Source: Syntrophobacterales bacterium
Lineage (GTDB): Bacteria > Desulfobacterota > Syntrophia > Syntrophales > UBA2210
Assembly: GCA_021163105.1 (NCBI GenBank)
Contig: JAGGXJ010000154.1
Span: 1-44,575 of the forward strand
Length of the DNA: 44,575 nt
Direction: 5' to 3'
The translations under genes and the position numbers were made by a program. Positions 44,574 through 44,575 of the stretch are shown in pieces. Numbering within the stretch: position 1 is the stretch's first letter; each line of letters starts with the position of its first letter. The notes beneath the pieces are model-generated. The model searched no databases and was not told where the DNA came from. It saw only the letters and a program-made list of their open reading frames with translations.

Positions 44574-44575
44574 CA

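Overview
The window is ordinary bacterial chromosome of moderate GC, densely coded on both strands. The gene content suggests an anaerobic, Gram-negative, rod-shaped member of the former Deltaproteobacteria (Desulfobacterota). The clues are a split F1Fo ATP synthase locus with paired b'/b subunits, a ferredoxin-type 2-oxoacid oxidoreductase (IorAB) with an FrhB-like partner, many lipoproteins, and a recA-recX-alaS block. This placement is inferred from content, not from a search. No prophage, CRISPR array, complete IS element or defence island is visible.

Layout. 1-3.6 kb: the 3' end of an unidentified gene, endonuclease V interrupted by one in-frame TAG, RibF, a tRNA-Leu(CAG) with a near-consensus promoter, a CsgG-like lipoprotein and an isochorismatase-fold hydrolase. 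3.8-8.5 kb: diaminopropionate ammonia-lyase, a YhhN lysoplasmalogenase, a DUF493 gene with no AUG/GUG/UUG start, dodecin, two more lipoproteins and a cold-shock protein. 8.6-15.7 kb: galE, polA (proofreading residues lost), a YbdG-type MscS channel, an enoyl-CoA isomerase-like protein and a YhiN flavoprotein. 15.7-19.4 kb: iorB, iorA and an FrhB-like protein in one minus-strand operon. 19.5-27.6 kb: a PpiD/SurA-like chaperone divergent from mreB-mreC-mreD-mrdA-rodA, then a bactofilin. 28-34 kb: atpF'-atpF-atpH-atpA-atpG-atpD-atpC. 34.1-36.2 kb: an NhaD-like antiporter and a conserved unknown. 36.7-43.3 kb: pgpA-cinA-thpR-recA-recX-alaS. 43.4-44.6 kb: a monoacylglycerol-lipase-like hydrolase and an AtpZ/AtpI-like small membrane protein cut by the window edge.

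Functional grouping. The mre/mrd/rod genes with bactofilin form an envelope-elongation and cytoskeleton neighbourhood. The atp genes encode all of F1 plus the stator; subunits a and c must lie elsewhere, and the AtpZ-like gene at the right edge hints at that second locus. The FrhB-IorA-IorB set should couple aryl-pyruvate (or related 2-oxoacid) oxidation to a low-potential electron carrier. I saw no clear-cut new system. The points most worth a second look are the amber-interrupted endonuclease V, the DUF493 gene with an apparent AUA start, the proofreading-dead PolA, the six-codon leader ORF ahead of mreB, the hairpins in front of mreC, and several small dispersed palindromic repeats that sit on or next to stop codons.
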